A DNA stretch of 11,837 nt, taken from positions 1-11,837 of the forward strand of contig JBGPGE010000132.1 in assembly GCA_041483675.1 (NCBI GenBank), read 5' to 3'. The first letter of the stretch is position 1; the number at the start of each line of letters is the position of its first letter. This document shows positions 1-7,087 of the stretch, piece by piece. Source of the stretch: 2-12-FULL-60-19 sp041483675 (GTDB lineage Bacteria; Desulfobacterota; Binatia; UBA9968). The notes below the pieces were generated by a model that had not been told where the DNA came from, searched no databases, and saw only the letters and a list, made by a program, of their open reading frames with translations. The translations under genes and the position numbers were made by a program.

Positions 1-1
1 G

Positions 2-589
2 TATGTCTTCATGGCCACAAGCGCCAATTTCGGAAACATGTTCAGCATGGCCGGAGTATCCCTCTTCCTGCCGTTTCTCCCCTTGTTGCCCAAGCAGATC
101 TTGCTCACTAATCTAATGACCGATTTTCCGGAGATGACGATCGCGACCGACAGGGTGGACAGCGAAATGGTCGACTATCCTCGGCGCTGGGACATTAAGG
201 CAATTCGCAAGTTTATGATTACCTTCGGCCTTGTGAGTTCGGTGTTTGACTACCTCACCTTTGGCGCGCTTCTGACCGTCCTTCATGCCAACCAGGTTCA
301 ATTCAGAACCGGCTGGTTTCTGGAGTCCGTCATTTCAGCGTCGCTGATCGTGCTGGTGATTCGAAGTCGGAAACCTTTTTTCAAGAGTAGACCGGGGAAA
401 TATCTGTTAATGGCGACTCTGTTAATCGTCGTCGTGACGCTGATTGTGCCATTCACTCCGCTGGGTGAGATGTTTGGATTTAGCCGGCTGCCGATTTCGT
501 TCCTTCTGCTGTTAGGAGCGATTCTCCTGCTTTACGTTTTCACGGCAGAAATGGCGAAGACGGTGTTTTACAAGAAGGTGAAAGTTTAA
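2..589 (+). CDS. mgtA: Magnesium-translocating P-type ATPase (MgtA/MgtB type), C-terminal part only
   Basis: This is the membrane C-terminus of a P-type (IIIB) cation ATPase that moves Mg2+ into the cytoplasm using ATP. The frame is open to the left edge (Y-V-F precedes the first Met at 11), so the gene is cut by the window and 195 residues remain. The segment SANFGNMFSMAG, then FLPFLPLLPKQILLTNLMTDFPEM, with PRRWD and SSVFDYLTFG further on, matches the M5-M6 region and the following loop of MgtA. Four more hydrophobic helices follow (around 210-310, 320-365, 410-470 and 495-565), agreeing with M7-M10, and it ends in a basic tail. The actuator, P- and N-domains with the phosphorylated Asp are outside the window. 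Mg2+ is inferred from family membership; the M6 sequence (TDFPEMTIATD) differs from that recalled for E. coli MgtA, so a related cation is possible. Confidence 0.88.
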   Translation, partial: YVFMATSANFGNMFSMAGVSLFLPFLPLLPKQILLTNLMTDFPEMTIATDRVDSEMVDYPRRWDIKAIRKFMITFGLVSSVFDYLTFGALLTVLHANQVQFRTGWFLESVISASLIVLVIRSRKPFFKSRPGKYLLMATLLIVVVTLIVPFTPLGEMFGFSRLPISFLLLLGAILLLYVFTAEMAKTVFYKKVKV

Positions 590-682
590 AGGCGCCAAAA
601 ATAGGGCCAAATCTTTACAGATTGCTGAAGAGTTCTGTTCTTAGGCTGGTCAAAAAGGTTTCAGATGCAAGGGGCGCGAAGG

Positions 683-724
683 CTTCGCTCCTTCGACTAC
701 GCTCAGGACAAGCGTAGCGGAGGC
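683..724. repeat. Imperfect hairpin, possible dispersed repeat unit
   Basis: The arms ctacgct (697-703) and agcgtag (711-717) are perfectly complementary around the 7-base loop caggaca. Outside a two-base mismatch the flanking cctt/c and ggag-type bases also pair in part. The core TTCGACTACGCTCAGGACA resembles a short element that I recall as widely scattered between genes in many environmental bacterial genomes. The hairpin is seen directly; the assignment as a dispersed repeat is from memory and needs a genome-wide count. Confidence 0.45.
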
Positions 725-769
725 ATACTTATACAGGACGTTGAAGGCGGTTTAAGGAGGGGCGGTTTT

Positions 770-783
770 AGCATCGAGATGCT
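770..783. repeat. Inverted repeat agcatc-ga-gatgct upstream of dedA
   Basis: Two 6-base arms, agcatc and gatgct, flank a 2-base centre. The centre is too small for a stable RNA hairpin loop, so if it is functional it is more likely a DNA site for a dimeric protein. It lies 84 bases before the dedA start codon and 23 bases before the larger palindrome at 807. It could also be chance. Confidence 0.3.
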
Positions 784-795
784 GACTAATGATCT

Positions 796-825
796 TTGCG
801 AGTAAAATGAGCCGGCTCATCTACT
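796..825 (+). promoter_or_regulatory. Perfect 14-base palindrome, possible operator in a dedA promoter
   Basis: The sequence atgagccggctcat (807-820) equals its own reverse complement. It ends 47 bases before the dedA start. A weak promoter can be drawn around it: TTGCGA at 796-801 as the -35 and TCTACT at 820-825 as the -10, with an 18-base spacer that holds nearly the whole palindrome. A palindrome in the spacer is the layout of operators bound by dimeric regulators. The palindrome is certain; the promoter is a poor consensus match and the operator role is a guess. Confidence 0.32.
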
Positions 826-867
826 TTTCCGTTAAAGTTTCTAGAGTCGGTGTGAGAAGAAAACACT

Positions 868-1467
868 ATGCTGACAGAAACAATTCTACGCTGGGCTACA
901 GAATATGGATATATGGGGATATTTTCTTTACTGACGCTAGGGATTATCGGGGCTCCCATACCGGACGAAGGGGTGCTGGCATTCGCGGGCTATCTTGTCT
1001 ACGAAGGTAAGTTGCAGCTCTTTCCCACCGTGGCCGCGGCATTTCTCGGCAGCGTGTGCGGTATCACTTTGAGCTATGGGTTGGGACGCGGTGTTGGCAC
1101 CTATCTCATTAAAAAATTCGGTTGTACCGTTCAAATTACACCAGACAAGGTAACCCATATTCACAACTGGTTTGATCGTGTGGGAAAGTGGGGCCTGCTG
1201 TTCGGTTATTACTTACCGGGAGTGCGCCATTTGATAGCCCTTGGCGCCGGGATATCGAAGCTGCCGCTCTCCGTATTCGCTTTGTTCGCATATACAGGAG
1301 CTTTCATTTGGTCGGTCTCCTTTATTTTCGCCGGTTACTATCTAGGTAGAGAATGGACTCTGATATTCGGAAAGGTCCGCCCCGCTCTTGTGATTGGTTC
1401 TACCCTGACCGTTGCCTTGTTCTTGTTATATATTTTTGTTCAGCAATACCGGCGCAAGCCCAAATAA
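868..1467 (+). CDS. DedA family membrane protein (VTT/SNARE-associated domain)
   Basis: This 199-residue polytopic inner-membrane protein belongs to the DedA/Tvp38 (VTT) family. Members of that family are linked to membrane homeostasis, and some recycle the lipid carrier undecaprenyl phosphate. The N-terminus has G-A-P-I-P-D-E at 28-34, the re-entrant acidic motif of the family. The Y-G-L-G-R block lies at 70-74, and the signature L-P-G-V-R-H followed by G-A-G-I-S-K-L lies at 116-132. Hydrophobic segments fall near 14-42, 52-74, 108-128, 135-158 and 172-192, and the tail is basic (Q-Q-Y-R-R-K-P-K). The ATG at 868 gives the usual DedA N-terminus; a purine stretch (gagaaga, about 853-859) is a weak ribosome-binding site. 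Its length is normal for the family. The exact substrate cannot be told from sequence. It faces lon convergently. Confidence 0.92.
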   Translation: MLTETILRWATEYGYMGIFSLLTLGIIGAPIPDEGVLAFAGYLVYEGKLQLFPTVAAAFLGSVCGITLSYGLGRGVGTYLIKKFGCTVQITPDKVTHIHNWFDRVGKWGLLFGYYLPGVRHLIALGAGISKLPLSVFALFAYTGAFIWSVSFIFAGYYLGREWTLIFGKVRPALVIGSTLTVALFLLYIFVQQYRRKPK

Positions 1468-1492
1468 GTGAAAAGGGGAACCTTAACAGGAG

Positions 1493-1545
1493 CGGGTTGA
1501 CCGTAACCTGGATTAACCGTGTTATCGGTCGTACGATCCACCGAT
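1493..1545. terminator. Weak hairpins between convergent dedA and lon
   Basis: The 85-base gap between the two stop codons holds two small stems: cgggtt/aacctg (1493-1498 with 1505-1510, one G-T pair) and atcggt/accgat (1524-1529 with 1540-1545, 10-base centre). Neither is followed by a T-run on either strand, so they are at best factor-assisted terminators. A terminator is expected here because transcription converges; these are only the best candidates visible. Confidence 0.28.
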
Positions 1546-1552
1546 TCATCTG

Positions 1553-3961
1553 TCAGGAAAGCGAACGAGCCGCGAGTCTTTCACCGGGGGAAAAACCACT
1601 CGGGGCTTCGGGTTCCAGGGCAAGCCGTAAGGCCTCGTCCGCCGTTTTCAGAAACTCAAAGCGGATACCTTCGCGGGCCGAGGTTGGAATCTCTTCCAAA
1701 TCTTTTCGATTCAACTCGGGAAGCAAGACGCAGGAAATCCCCGCTCTTTTTGCCGCCAGCATCTTCTCTCTGATTCCTCCCACGGGGAGTACCAGACCGC
1801 GCAGACTGATCTCGCCCGTCATGGCGACATCTTTGCTGATGCGTCGTCCCGTAAGAAGTGAGACAAGAGCGACAAAGAGCGTGATTCCAGCGCTGGGGCC
1901 GTCCTTTGGGATAGCACCCGCGGGGAGATGGATATGCAAGTCGTTCTTCCTGAAAGTATCGGCATCTATTCCAAGTGTCTCCGCGCGTGACTTGACGAGA
2001 CTCAGCGCGGCCTGGGCGCTTTCTTTCATCACGTCGCCGAGCTGGCCGGTTAATAGTAACTTGCCGTCTCCCGGCATCTTGGTTGCTTCGACAAATAAGA
2101 TGTCACCGCCGAACGGCGTCCAGGCCAAGCCCGTAGCCACCCCAGGCAAGCTGGTGCGCAGCGCAATCTCGTTGAAGAATTTCTGCGGACCCAAGTACGT
2201 ACGGAGAGATTCTTGATTCACAGTCGTAGTCTCTTTAAAACCATCCGCGACGCGCGTCGCCACACTCCGGCAAACAGCTCCCAGCTCACGCTCAAGTTGA
2301 CGAACCCCGGCTTCGCGCGTGTAGGATCTAATAATTTCCCGAATCGCATCGTCGGTAAAATTAATCTCACCGGGTTTGAGACCATTTTCGGAAATCTGCC
2401 GAGGAACGAGGTATCCCTTCGCAATGGCCAACTTATCTTCCTCGATGTATCCCGGCAATTCCAAGATTTCCATGCGATCGCGCAATGGGCCCGGAACGGT
2501 ATCGAGCACGTTGGCCGTGGCGATGAACAATATCTGGCTTAGATCGAAAGGCAGCGCGAGATAATGATCCTGAAAGGTCGAATTTTGCGAGGGATCGAGG
2601 ACCTCCAGCAAGGCAGCGGATGGGTTGCCGTGGAAACTCGCGCTGAGCTTGTCGACCTCATCCAGCATGAAGACGGGGTTTCTACTGCCGGCCTTTTTGA
2701 TCCCTTGAATGATATTTCCCGGCAGCGCCCCGATATAGGTGCGCCGATGTCCCCGAATATCCGCCTCGTCATGGACGCCGCCTAGACTTTGGCGCACGAA
2801 CTTACGATTCATCGCCCGAGCGATACTTTGCCCGAGCGAGGTCTTTCCCACTCCCGGAGGCCCGACCAAGCACAGGATAGGGCTTTTTCCTTCGGGCATG
2901 AGTTTGCGAACGGCGAGAAATTCGATAATGCGCTTCTTCACTTTTTCGAGACCGTAATGGTCGGTGTCCAGAATCTCACGGGCCTTCGGAAGATCGATCT
3001 CTTCCTTGGTGACCACGCTCCAAGGCAGCTCCACCAACCAATCGAAGTAGGTTCTCAACAACGAGTGTTCAGGGGCCATCTCGGGAATACGCTCCAGCCG
3101 CGCCAGCTCTTTGAGCGCTTCCTTCTCGACCTCGGGCGGCATTTTTGCCTCGTAGAGCTTTCTACGCAGCTCTTCGACTTCGACGCCTTTGCCATCCTCC
3201 TCGCCGAGCTCTTTTTGAATCGCCTTCAATTGCTCGCGCAGAAAATATTGGCGCTGGGACTTGTCCATCGACTCCTTGGTTTCATCGCCGATTTTCCTGC
3301 TCAGTTCCAGCAATTCGATCTGACGCGCCAACTTTTCCGAAACTCTTTGGGCGCGCGCCTCCGGGTCCAGGATTGCGAGAAGCTCTTGCTTTTCGGCGGT
3401 CGGAAGTTCCAGGGTGGAAGCGATCATATCGATGACGGTAAGGGGATCTTCGGTCCTTTCGATCATCGCTCTCAGCTCGTTCATGGGTTCAGGGAATAAT
3501 GACAATGCCCTAGTGGCTTCCTGACGCAGGTGTAAGATTCGTGCCTCGAACTCCTTCGTTTGCGGTATTTGTTCTTCCACCATGGTGACCCGCGCGATCA
3601 GCACCGGATCGGTCTCGATGAATTCGCCGATCTCAAAGCGGCGGCGGCCTTGAACGAGGATCTGACGCCGCCCGTCCGGCAGGGTAAACATCCGTAGAAC
3701 GTCCGCGGCTGTGCCTACTCCGTACAGGTCTTTAGGCTGTGGCACTTCTATATTTGAATCGCGTTGAAGGACAAATCCAATAGGAAGTTGTTGGCGAACG
3801 GTCTCTTCGACAGCCTGGAGTCTTGCTTGGCGGCGGACCATGAGCGGCATGATCATGGAGGGGAAGAGTACCCGGTTGCGTAAAGGTATGATGACCAATG
3901 CCCCCGCGGGGATAATGAGGCGGGGTTTGGATTTAGAGGCTTCCGTCGCTTCGTTATTCAT
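1553..3961 (-). CDS. lon: ATP-dependent Lon protease (endopeptidase La)
   Basis: Cytoplasmic hexameric AAA+ serine protease of 802 residues that unfolds and degrades damaged and some regulatory proteins. The N-terminal LON substrate-binding domain spans about 18-215 (starting around V-I-I-P-L-R-N-R-V-L-F-P), followed by a charged helical region to about 320. The AAA+ module carries Walker A G-P-P-G-V-G-K-T at 367-374 (Lys373) and Walker B M-L-D-E-V-D-K with Asp434-Glu435. The C-terminal protease domain has the Ser-Lys dyad: Ser690 in K-D-G-P-S-A-G and Lys733 in R-E-K-M-L-A-A-K. All key residues are present, so it should be active. Length is close to E. coli Lon (784) with a short C-terminal tail. 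The ATG at 3961 has AGGA seven bases upstream and overlaps the hsp20 stop in an ATGA, indicating translational coupling. Confidence 0.98.
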   Translation of the reverse strand: MNNEATEASKSKPRLIIPAGALVIIPLRNRVLFPSMIMPLMVRRQARLQAVEETVRQQLPIGFVLQRDSNIEVPQPKDLYGVGTAADVLRMFTLPDGRRQILVQGRRRFEIGEFIETDPVLIARVTMVEEQIPQTKEFEARILHLRQEATRALSLFPEPMNELRAMIERTEDPLTVIDMIASTLELPTAEKQELLAILDPEARAQRVSEKLARQIELLELSRKIGDETKESMDKSQRQYFLREQLKAIQKELGEEDGKGVEVEELRRKLYEAKMPPEVEKEALKELARLERIPEMAPEHSLLRTYFDWLVELPWSVVTKEEIDLPKAREILDTDHYGLEKVKKRIIEFLAVRKLMPEGKSPILCLVGPPGVGKTSLGQSIARAMNRKFVRQSLGGVHDEADIRGHRRTYIGALPGNIIQGIKKAGSRNPVFMLDEVDKLSASFHGNPSAALLEVLDPSQNSTFQDHYLALPFDLSQILFIATANVLDTVPGPLRDRMEILELPGYIEEDKLAIAKGYLVPRQISENGLKPGEINFTDDAIREIIRSYTREAGVRQLERELGAVCRSVATRVADGFKETTTVNQESLRTYLGPQKFFNEIALRTSLPGVATGLAWTPFGGDILFVEATKMPGDGKLLLTGQLGDVMKESAQAALSLVKSRAETLGIDADTFRKNDLHIHLPAGAIPKDGPSAGITLFVALVSLLTGRRISKDVAMTGEISLRGLVLPVGGIREKMLAAKRAGISCVLLPELNRKDLEEIPTSAREGIRFEFLKTADEALRLALEPEAPSGFSPGERLAARSLS

Positions 3962-4389
3962 GAATGCTTCCTTAGCTCAATGATGAGTAGTCCATCCTGG
4001 AAGGAAGTTTCTCCTAGCCATAAAGGATTCTCGCCTCCGACCAGCGCGAGTCGCCGCTCAAAACGCCCGAGCGGGATCTCCCATATCTTCAGTTCCCCGT
4101 CACTGCAACATCTTGGTAACGGGCGTTCGCCTGCGATCACAAGTTCGCGTCCCTCGAGCCGTACGTCCACTCGGTCGACCGCCACTCCGGGGAGGGCAGA
4201 AATCACCCAGAGGCTTTCGTCCGTCTCGACGACGTTAACAGGAGGTTCCCAGCTTGGCGTTCTGCCGTGAGATGCCTGAAAGTGGGCGCCGGCGGCGATC
4301 CGTAAGAAATTTCTATGGATCCGCTCTGCTTGCTGGAGCAGATCGCTGGCTCGCTGCCGGATTATAAGGTCCCAATCGTGCGGTGGCAT
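3958..4389 (-). CDS. Small heat-shock protein, Hsp20/alpha-crystallin family
   Basis: This ATP-independent holdase chaperone binds unfolding proteins in the cytoplasm. It has 143 residues. A short helical N-terminal arm is followed by an alpha-crystallin domain at about 47-141. Family landmarks are W-E-P-P-V-N-V-V-E-T-D at 47-57, A-L-P-G-V at 65-69, L-E-G-R-E-L-V-I-A-G-E-R at 78-89, G-R-F-E-R at 108-112 and Q-D-G-L-L-I-I-E-L at 131-139. It ends almost immediately after the domain (R-K-H-S). It therefore lacks the usual C-terminal I-x-I/V tail that locks dimers into large oligomers, which hints at smaller assemblies. A Cys-Cys pair at 94-95 is unusual. The start ATG has GGAGG (4400-4404 on the minus strand) ten bases upstream. 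It overlaps lon by 4 bases, so chaperone and protease are co-expressed. Confidence 0.95.
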   Translation of the reverse strand: MPPHDWDLIIRQRASDLLQQAERIHRNFLRIAAGAHFQASHGRTPSWEPPVNVVETDESLWVISALPGVAVDRVDVRLEGRELVIAGERPLPRCCSDGELKIWEIPLGRFERRLALVGGENPLWLGETSFQDGLLIIELRKHS

Positions 4390-4446
4390 ATTATCTGCGC
4401 CTCCAAGCCATTCGGCAAAATGAGCCGATACCGGGGGCTGATCAAT

Positions 4447-4475
4447 AAGCTAGGGATGGAACAGGCCGTTGTCAA
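4447..4475 (-). promoter_or_regulatory. Sigma-70-type promoter candidate for hsp20-lon
   Basis: On the minus strand a perfect -35 TTGACA (4470-4475) is followed after 17 bases by TAGCTT (4447-4452). The -10 matches the consensus TATAAT only at positions 1, 2 and 6, but these are the most important ones. It lies about 58 bases before the hsp20 start codon. I looked for a sigma-32-like heat-shock promoter: CCTTGAC fits its -35 in part, but no C-rich -10 sits at the right distance. I saw no CIRCE element. This promoter would let hsp20-lon be expressed apart from the genes upstream. Confidence 0.5.
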
Positions 4476-4493
4476 GGAAAGGGCTCCTTTCCT
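4475..4493 (-). terminator. Perfect 8-base hairpin at the end of the solute-binding protein gene
   Basis: The arms aggaaagg (4475-4482) and cctttcct (4486-4493) pair perfectly around a 3-base loop. The structure includes the stop codon region of the solute-binding protein gene (stop at 4492-4494). It touches the TTGACA of the hsp20 promoter candidate by one base. No T-run follows on the minus strand, so it may be a transcription pause, a 3' end stabiliser or a weak terminator rather than a classical one. Confidence 0.4.
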
Positions 4494-5670
4494 ACTTTGC
4501 CTCGCTCGCTTTCAAAGCATCCTTGACGATCTTGAAGATCGGCCCCATGTCCTGCCACTCGGCGTTGGAGACATCGAGGTATTTTCTTCCCTTGACGAGC
4601 CTGCTCTCCGCCGGAAGATTGTCTTTGGGGATATCTATCCGGCGCGAGTTCGGCGGCACCTCGCCGTAGAGATCGGGAAAGGTTTGCATCGCGATCTGGC
4701 CTCTGCGCGAGAGGAACCAGTTGAGAAACACCCGCGCGGCGTTGGGTTGGGGCGCCCCTTTGATCAGACTTATCGAGCCGCCGCCGGTGGAGAGATGCTC
4801 TCCCTCTTTCCACTCGCCGCTCACGAACTCGTCCACCGGCAACCCTTGTCCCTTGGCTTTCGGGGCGTCGCGGCAGCCGAGACAGATGGCGAATTTTCCA
4901 TTGGCGAGCCAGTCGGTGATCTGACGGCGATCGCGACCGTAAGTGACATCCATGGTGCCGAAAAACCGTCTGATAAACTCCGGGCCGAGTTCGGGGTTGT
5001 TGTAGAAAAAAACCATCGTCGCGCCGAGGCCGGTGCCGGTCGGGTCCTGGGAGACCATCTTGCCTTTCCACTTGGGGTTCATGAGATCCCAATAGGACTT
5101 AAACTCCTTCGGGTTGACCAGGCCCGTGTGGTAGTAGAGCCCCGAAGAGCTGGGGTTGGCGAGATAGATGAATATCTGCTCGCCTTCGGGATCGGCGTAG
5201 GAATGGCTGCCGCCAAACCACTTGGTTTGATCGAGCACCTCGGGTAGGATCAGCGCGGATTTGATCGAGTCGAGAACTTTTCCTTTGTAAAGCAGGTTGT
5301 AGTTGGTATTCGCGCCGCCGCTGTAGAGGTCTGCGACGATTTTGCCGGAGCGGGACTCGGTGAGAATGCGCGTGGCGAGCGAACTTCCCGGCCCGTTGAC
5401 GCTGGCGATTTTGATCTCGGGGTATTCCTTGCGAAATTCATTCAACAGCGGCTCGCTGCCGTAGCGGCCGACGTAGAGATTCAGCCTACCTTCCTTTTTT
5501 GCCGCGGCCACCGTCTTCTCCCACTCCTGCTGGCGGTCCGCCGTCGCTGCGGCGGCATCGATGGCGGCGACCAGCCATAGCGCGGCGATGATGATCACGC
5601 TCGCGCGTTTCATCACGCCGGCGACGGGCCATCGACCAGGACTTACAAGCCTCAATCCTTTATTCTCCAT
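4492..5670 (-). CDS. Periplasmic ABC-transporter substrate-binding protein, family 1 (iron/thiamine/polyamine-like)
   Basis: This exported solute-binding protein of the bacterial extracellular family 1 type is related to Fe3+- and thiamine-binding proteins. A signal peptide is visible: M-K-R then a hydrophobic run V-I-I-I-A-A-L-W-L-V-A-A and an Ala-rich cleavage region, with an unusual basic extension ahead of it. The mature part starts with E-W-E-K-T-V-A-A-A-K-K-E-G-R-L, typical of the family. Later come L-L-Y-K-G-K-V-L-D-S, the S-Y-W-D-L-M-N-P-K-W-K-G-K hinge block and S-L-I-K-G-A-P-Q-P-N-A-A-R. The start is uncertain: ATG at 5670 is chosen. TTG at 5691 (purine-rich AGGGTGGG before it) or ATG at 5613 directly before the hydrophobic core are alternatives, giving 399 or 373 residues against 392 here. 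No permease or ATPase gene is in the window, so it is an orphan receptor here and its ligand cannot be named. It follows the dehydrogenase by 8-29 bases. Confidence 0.88.
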   Translation of the reverse strand: MENKGLRLVSPGRWPVAGVMKRASVIIIAALWLVAAIDAAAATADRQQEWEKTVAAAKKEGRLNLYVGRYGSEPLLNEFRKEYPEIKIASVNGPGSSLATRILTESRSGKIVADLYSGGANTNYNLLYKGKVLDSIKSALILPEVLDQTKWFGGSHSYADPEGEQIFIYLANPSSSGLYYHTGLVNPKEFKSYWDLMNPKWKGKMVSQDPTGTGLGATMVFFYNNPELGPEFIRRFFGTMDVTYGRDRRQITDWLANGKFAICLGCRDAPKAKGQGLPVDEFVSGEWKEGEHLSTGGGSISLIKGAPQPNAARVFLNWFLSRRGQIAMQTFPDLYGEVPPNSRRIDIPKDNLPAESRLVKGRKYLDVSNAEWQDMGPIFKIVKDALKASEAK

Positions 5671-5699
5671 CTTCGATGCTTCCCGGCTCAAGGCCCACC

Positions 5700-6677
5700 C
5701 TAAGCCACGCGGTTTCTGTCCCGCCCTTCGATAAACGCCGTGATGTTGTCCGCCACCTCGTTCATCAGCCGCTCGCGCGCTTCGCGGGCGGACCAGGCGC
5801 AGTGGGGAGTGACCAAAAGGTTATCCAGTTCTTTGGCGGCTTCGATGATCGGGTGATCCGCCGGCGGCGGCTCGCGGGAGATTACGTCGAGCGCCGCGCC
5901 GGCCAACCGCTTTCGACGCAGCGCGTCGATCAGCGCCGCCTCGTCGACCAGCGCGCCGCGCGCCGTGTTGACGAGAAAGGCGGTGGGCTTCATCAGCCCG
6001 AGCGCGCGGCGATCGATCAGGTTCTTCGTGCTCGGCGTGAGAGGGCAGTGAAGCGATACGAAATCGGAAGACTTCAAAATTTCATCGACGGCATAACGGC
6101 CTGCGGGCGGGGGCGCCGTGGAGCCGGGACGCGCCGAGATCAAGACCTCCATGCCTAAGGCTTTGGCCATCTCCGCGACTCTCCGGCCGATGTTGCCGTA
6201 TCCGACAATGCCCAATCTCTTTCCGGCAAGCTCGGTGGTCGGGAAGTCGAAGCTCGTATACATCGGGCTTTTCTCCCATCCGCCCCGGCGGACAACCTGT
6301 CCGTATCCCCCGGCGCGCGTGGCCAACTCTAAGACGAGCGCGATGGTGAATTGCGCGACCGACTGGGCCGCGTAGCCCGGCACGTTGCACACGGGTATGC
6401 CGCGCTCGCGAGCGGCCGCGAGGTCGATGTTATCGGTGCCGGTGGCAGCTTCGGCAATAAGCTTGAGGTTGGCGGCTTGAGGCGCGTTCAGTATCGCGCG
6501 ATCCAAAGCGACTTTATTGGTGACGACGATCGGGAAGCCGTCGATGCGCTTAATGACTTCGGCAGGCTGAGTGAGTTGATGGACCGTGCAGTCCCAGGCG
6601 GTGGTGAAACCCTCAAGCGAAACGTCGCCGAACGTCGCGGCGTCGAGGAACACGATGCGAACCGGCGATTGACTCAT
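5700..6677 (-). CDS. D-2-hydroxyacid dehydrogenase, glycerate dehydrogenase/hydroxypyruvate reductase-like
   Basis: This cytoplasmic NAD(P)-dependent oxidoreductase of 325 residues interconverts a 2-keto acid and a D-2-hydroxy acid. The split catalytic domain surrounds a Rossmann domain with V-G-Y-G-N-I-G (158-164, the GxGxxG motif). The family's catalytic residues are all present: Arg240 in N-T-A-R-G, Glu269 in R-E-P-P-P-A-D-H-P, and His292 in T-P-H-C-A-W. The H-x-A-W form and G-T-D-N-I-D at 80-85 favour the glycerate dehydrogenase branch, so hydroxypyruvate or glyoxylate is the likely substrate, though this is inference. The start ATG overlaps the mazG stop (ATGA, 6674-6677) and has only a weak ribosome-binding site, so translation is probably coupled to mazG. 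It is likely co-transcribed with the solute-binding protein; a shared pathway is possible but not shown. Confidence 0.93.
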   Translation of the reverse strand: MSQSPVRIVFLDAATFGDVSLEGFTTAWDCTVHQLTQPAEVIKRIDGFPIVVTNKVALDRAILNAPQAANLKLIAEAATGTDNIDLAAARERGIPVCNVPGYAAQSVAQFTIALVLELATRAGGYGQVVRRGGWEKSPMYTSFDFPTTELAGKRLGIVGYGNIGRRVAEMAKALGMEVLISARPGSTAPPPAGRYAVDEILKSSDFVSLHCPLTPSTKNLIDRRALGLMKPTAFLVNTARGALVDEAALIDALRRKRLAGAALDVISREPPPADHPIIEAAKELDNLLVTPHCAWSAREARERLMNEVADNITAFIEGRDRNRVA

Positions 6678-7087
6678 GGCTGCTTGCGACGCTCCGTTTT
6701 CTTCGCCTCTTCCCAGAACGCGTCCATTTCCTTCAGCGTCGCGTCAGTCAGGGATCTTCCTTGATTTTGAATCTGAGTTTGGACGTAAGCGAAGCGGCGG
6801 AGAAAACGCTCGACGGCCTCGGATAAAGCGTCCTCCGCTTCGACGTTCAGAAAACGGGAGAGATTGACCAATGAAAGCAGCGCGTCGCCCATCTCTGCCC
6901 GGATGCGGGCCTGATTGCCGGACGTCATTGCGCTTTTCAGCTCGTTCAACTCCTCTTCGAGTTTGTTCATCACCGGCTCAACCTCCGGCCAGTCAAAGCC
7001 GACCTTGGAGGCATCCTCCGTCACTCTCTGCGCCCGCGCCAAAGCGGGCATTTTCTTGGATCGGCGTAGCCTCTTGTTCCCAGGCAT
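6674..7087 (-). CDS. mazG: Short MazG-type nucleoside triphosphate pyrophosphohydrolase, C-terminal-type domain only
   Basis: This 137-residue protein matches the second half of bacterial MazG, which hydrolyses (d)NTPs to NMP and pyrophosphate and so cleans the nucleotide pool. K-M-P-A-L-A-R-A-Q-R at 12-21 and V-G-F-D-W at 29-33 are the typical lead-in to the second domain. The metal-binding helices carry E44-E45-E46-L-x-E49 and E65-M-G-D68, followed by L-V-N-L-S-R-F-L, and the end M-D-A-F-W-E-E-A-K is the usual MazG C-terminus. Full-length MazG is about 260-270 residues, so the N-terminal domain is missing; reading upstream in frame meets a stop codon at 7163-7165 with no MazG-like sequence. 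Motifs are intact, so it may work as a single-domain dimer or be a remnant. The ribosome-binding site is poor. It is first in the minus-strand cluster and overlaps the dehydrogenase gene by 4 bases. Confidence 0.85.
   Translation of the reverse strand: MPGNKRLRRSKKMPALARAQRVTEDASKVGFDWPEVEPVMNKLEEELNELKSAMTSGNQARIRAEMGDALLSLVNLSRFLNVEAEDALSEAVERFLRRFAYVQTQIQNQGRSLTDATLKEMDAFWEEAKKTERRKQP

Larger units (their letters stand above)
590..867. other. Intergenic spacer between the ATPase and DedA genes
   Basis: This 278-base non-coding stretch separates two plus-strand genes. I see no convincing protein gene and no clear intrinsic terminator after the ATPase; aatct-ttac-agatt near 610-625 is only a 5-base stem. 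It holds three inverted repeats listed separately: an imperfect hairpin at 683-724, a 6-base pair at 770-783 and a 14-base perfect palindrome at 807-820. The two last lie close upstream of dedA, so they may be regulatory. Confidence 0.6.

Noticed and set aside
1353..2216. Plus-strand open frame of 287 codons across the end of dedA and the 3' part of lon
   Set aside because: It lies opposite the conserved Lon protease domain and overlaps the dedA C-terminus; the translation is Ser/Arg-rich with no recognisable motif.
4420..4480. Sigma-32 heat-shock promoter or CIRCE element before hsp20
   Set aside because: Only the -35-like CCTTGAC fits; no CCCCAT-like -10 at 13-17 bases and no 9-base inverted repeat with a 9-base spacer were found.
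4315..5247. Plus-strand open frame of 310 codons opposite hsp20 and the solute-binding protein gene
   Set aside because: It is antisense to two well-supported genes, and its open length is explained by the codon bias of the opposite strand.
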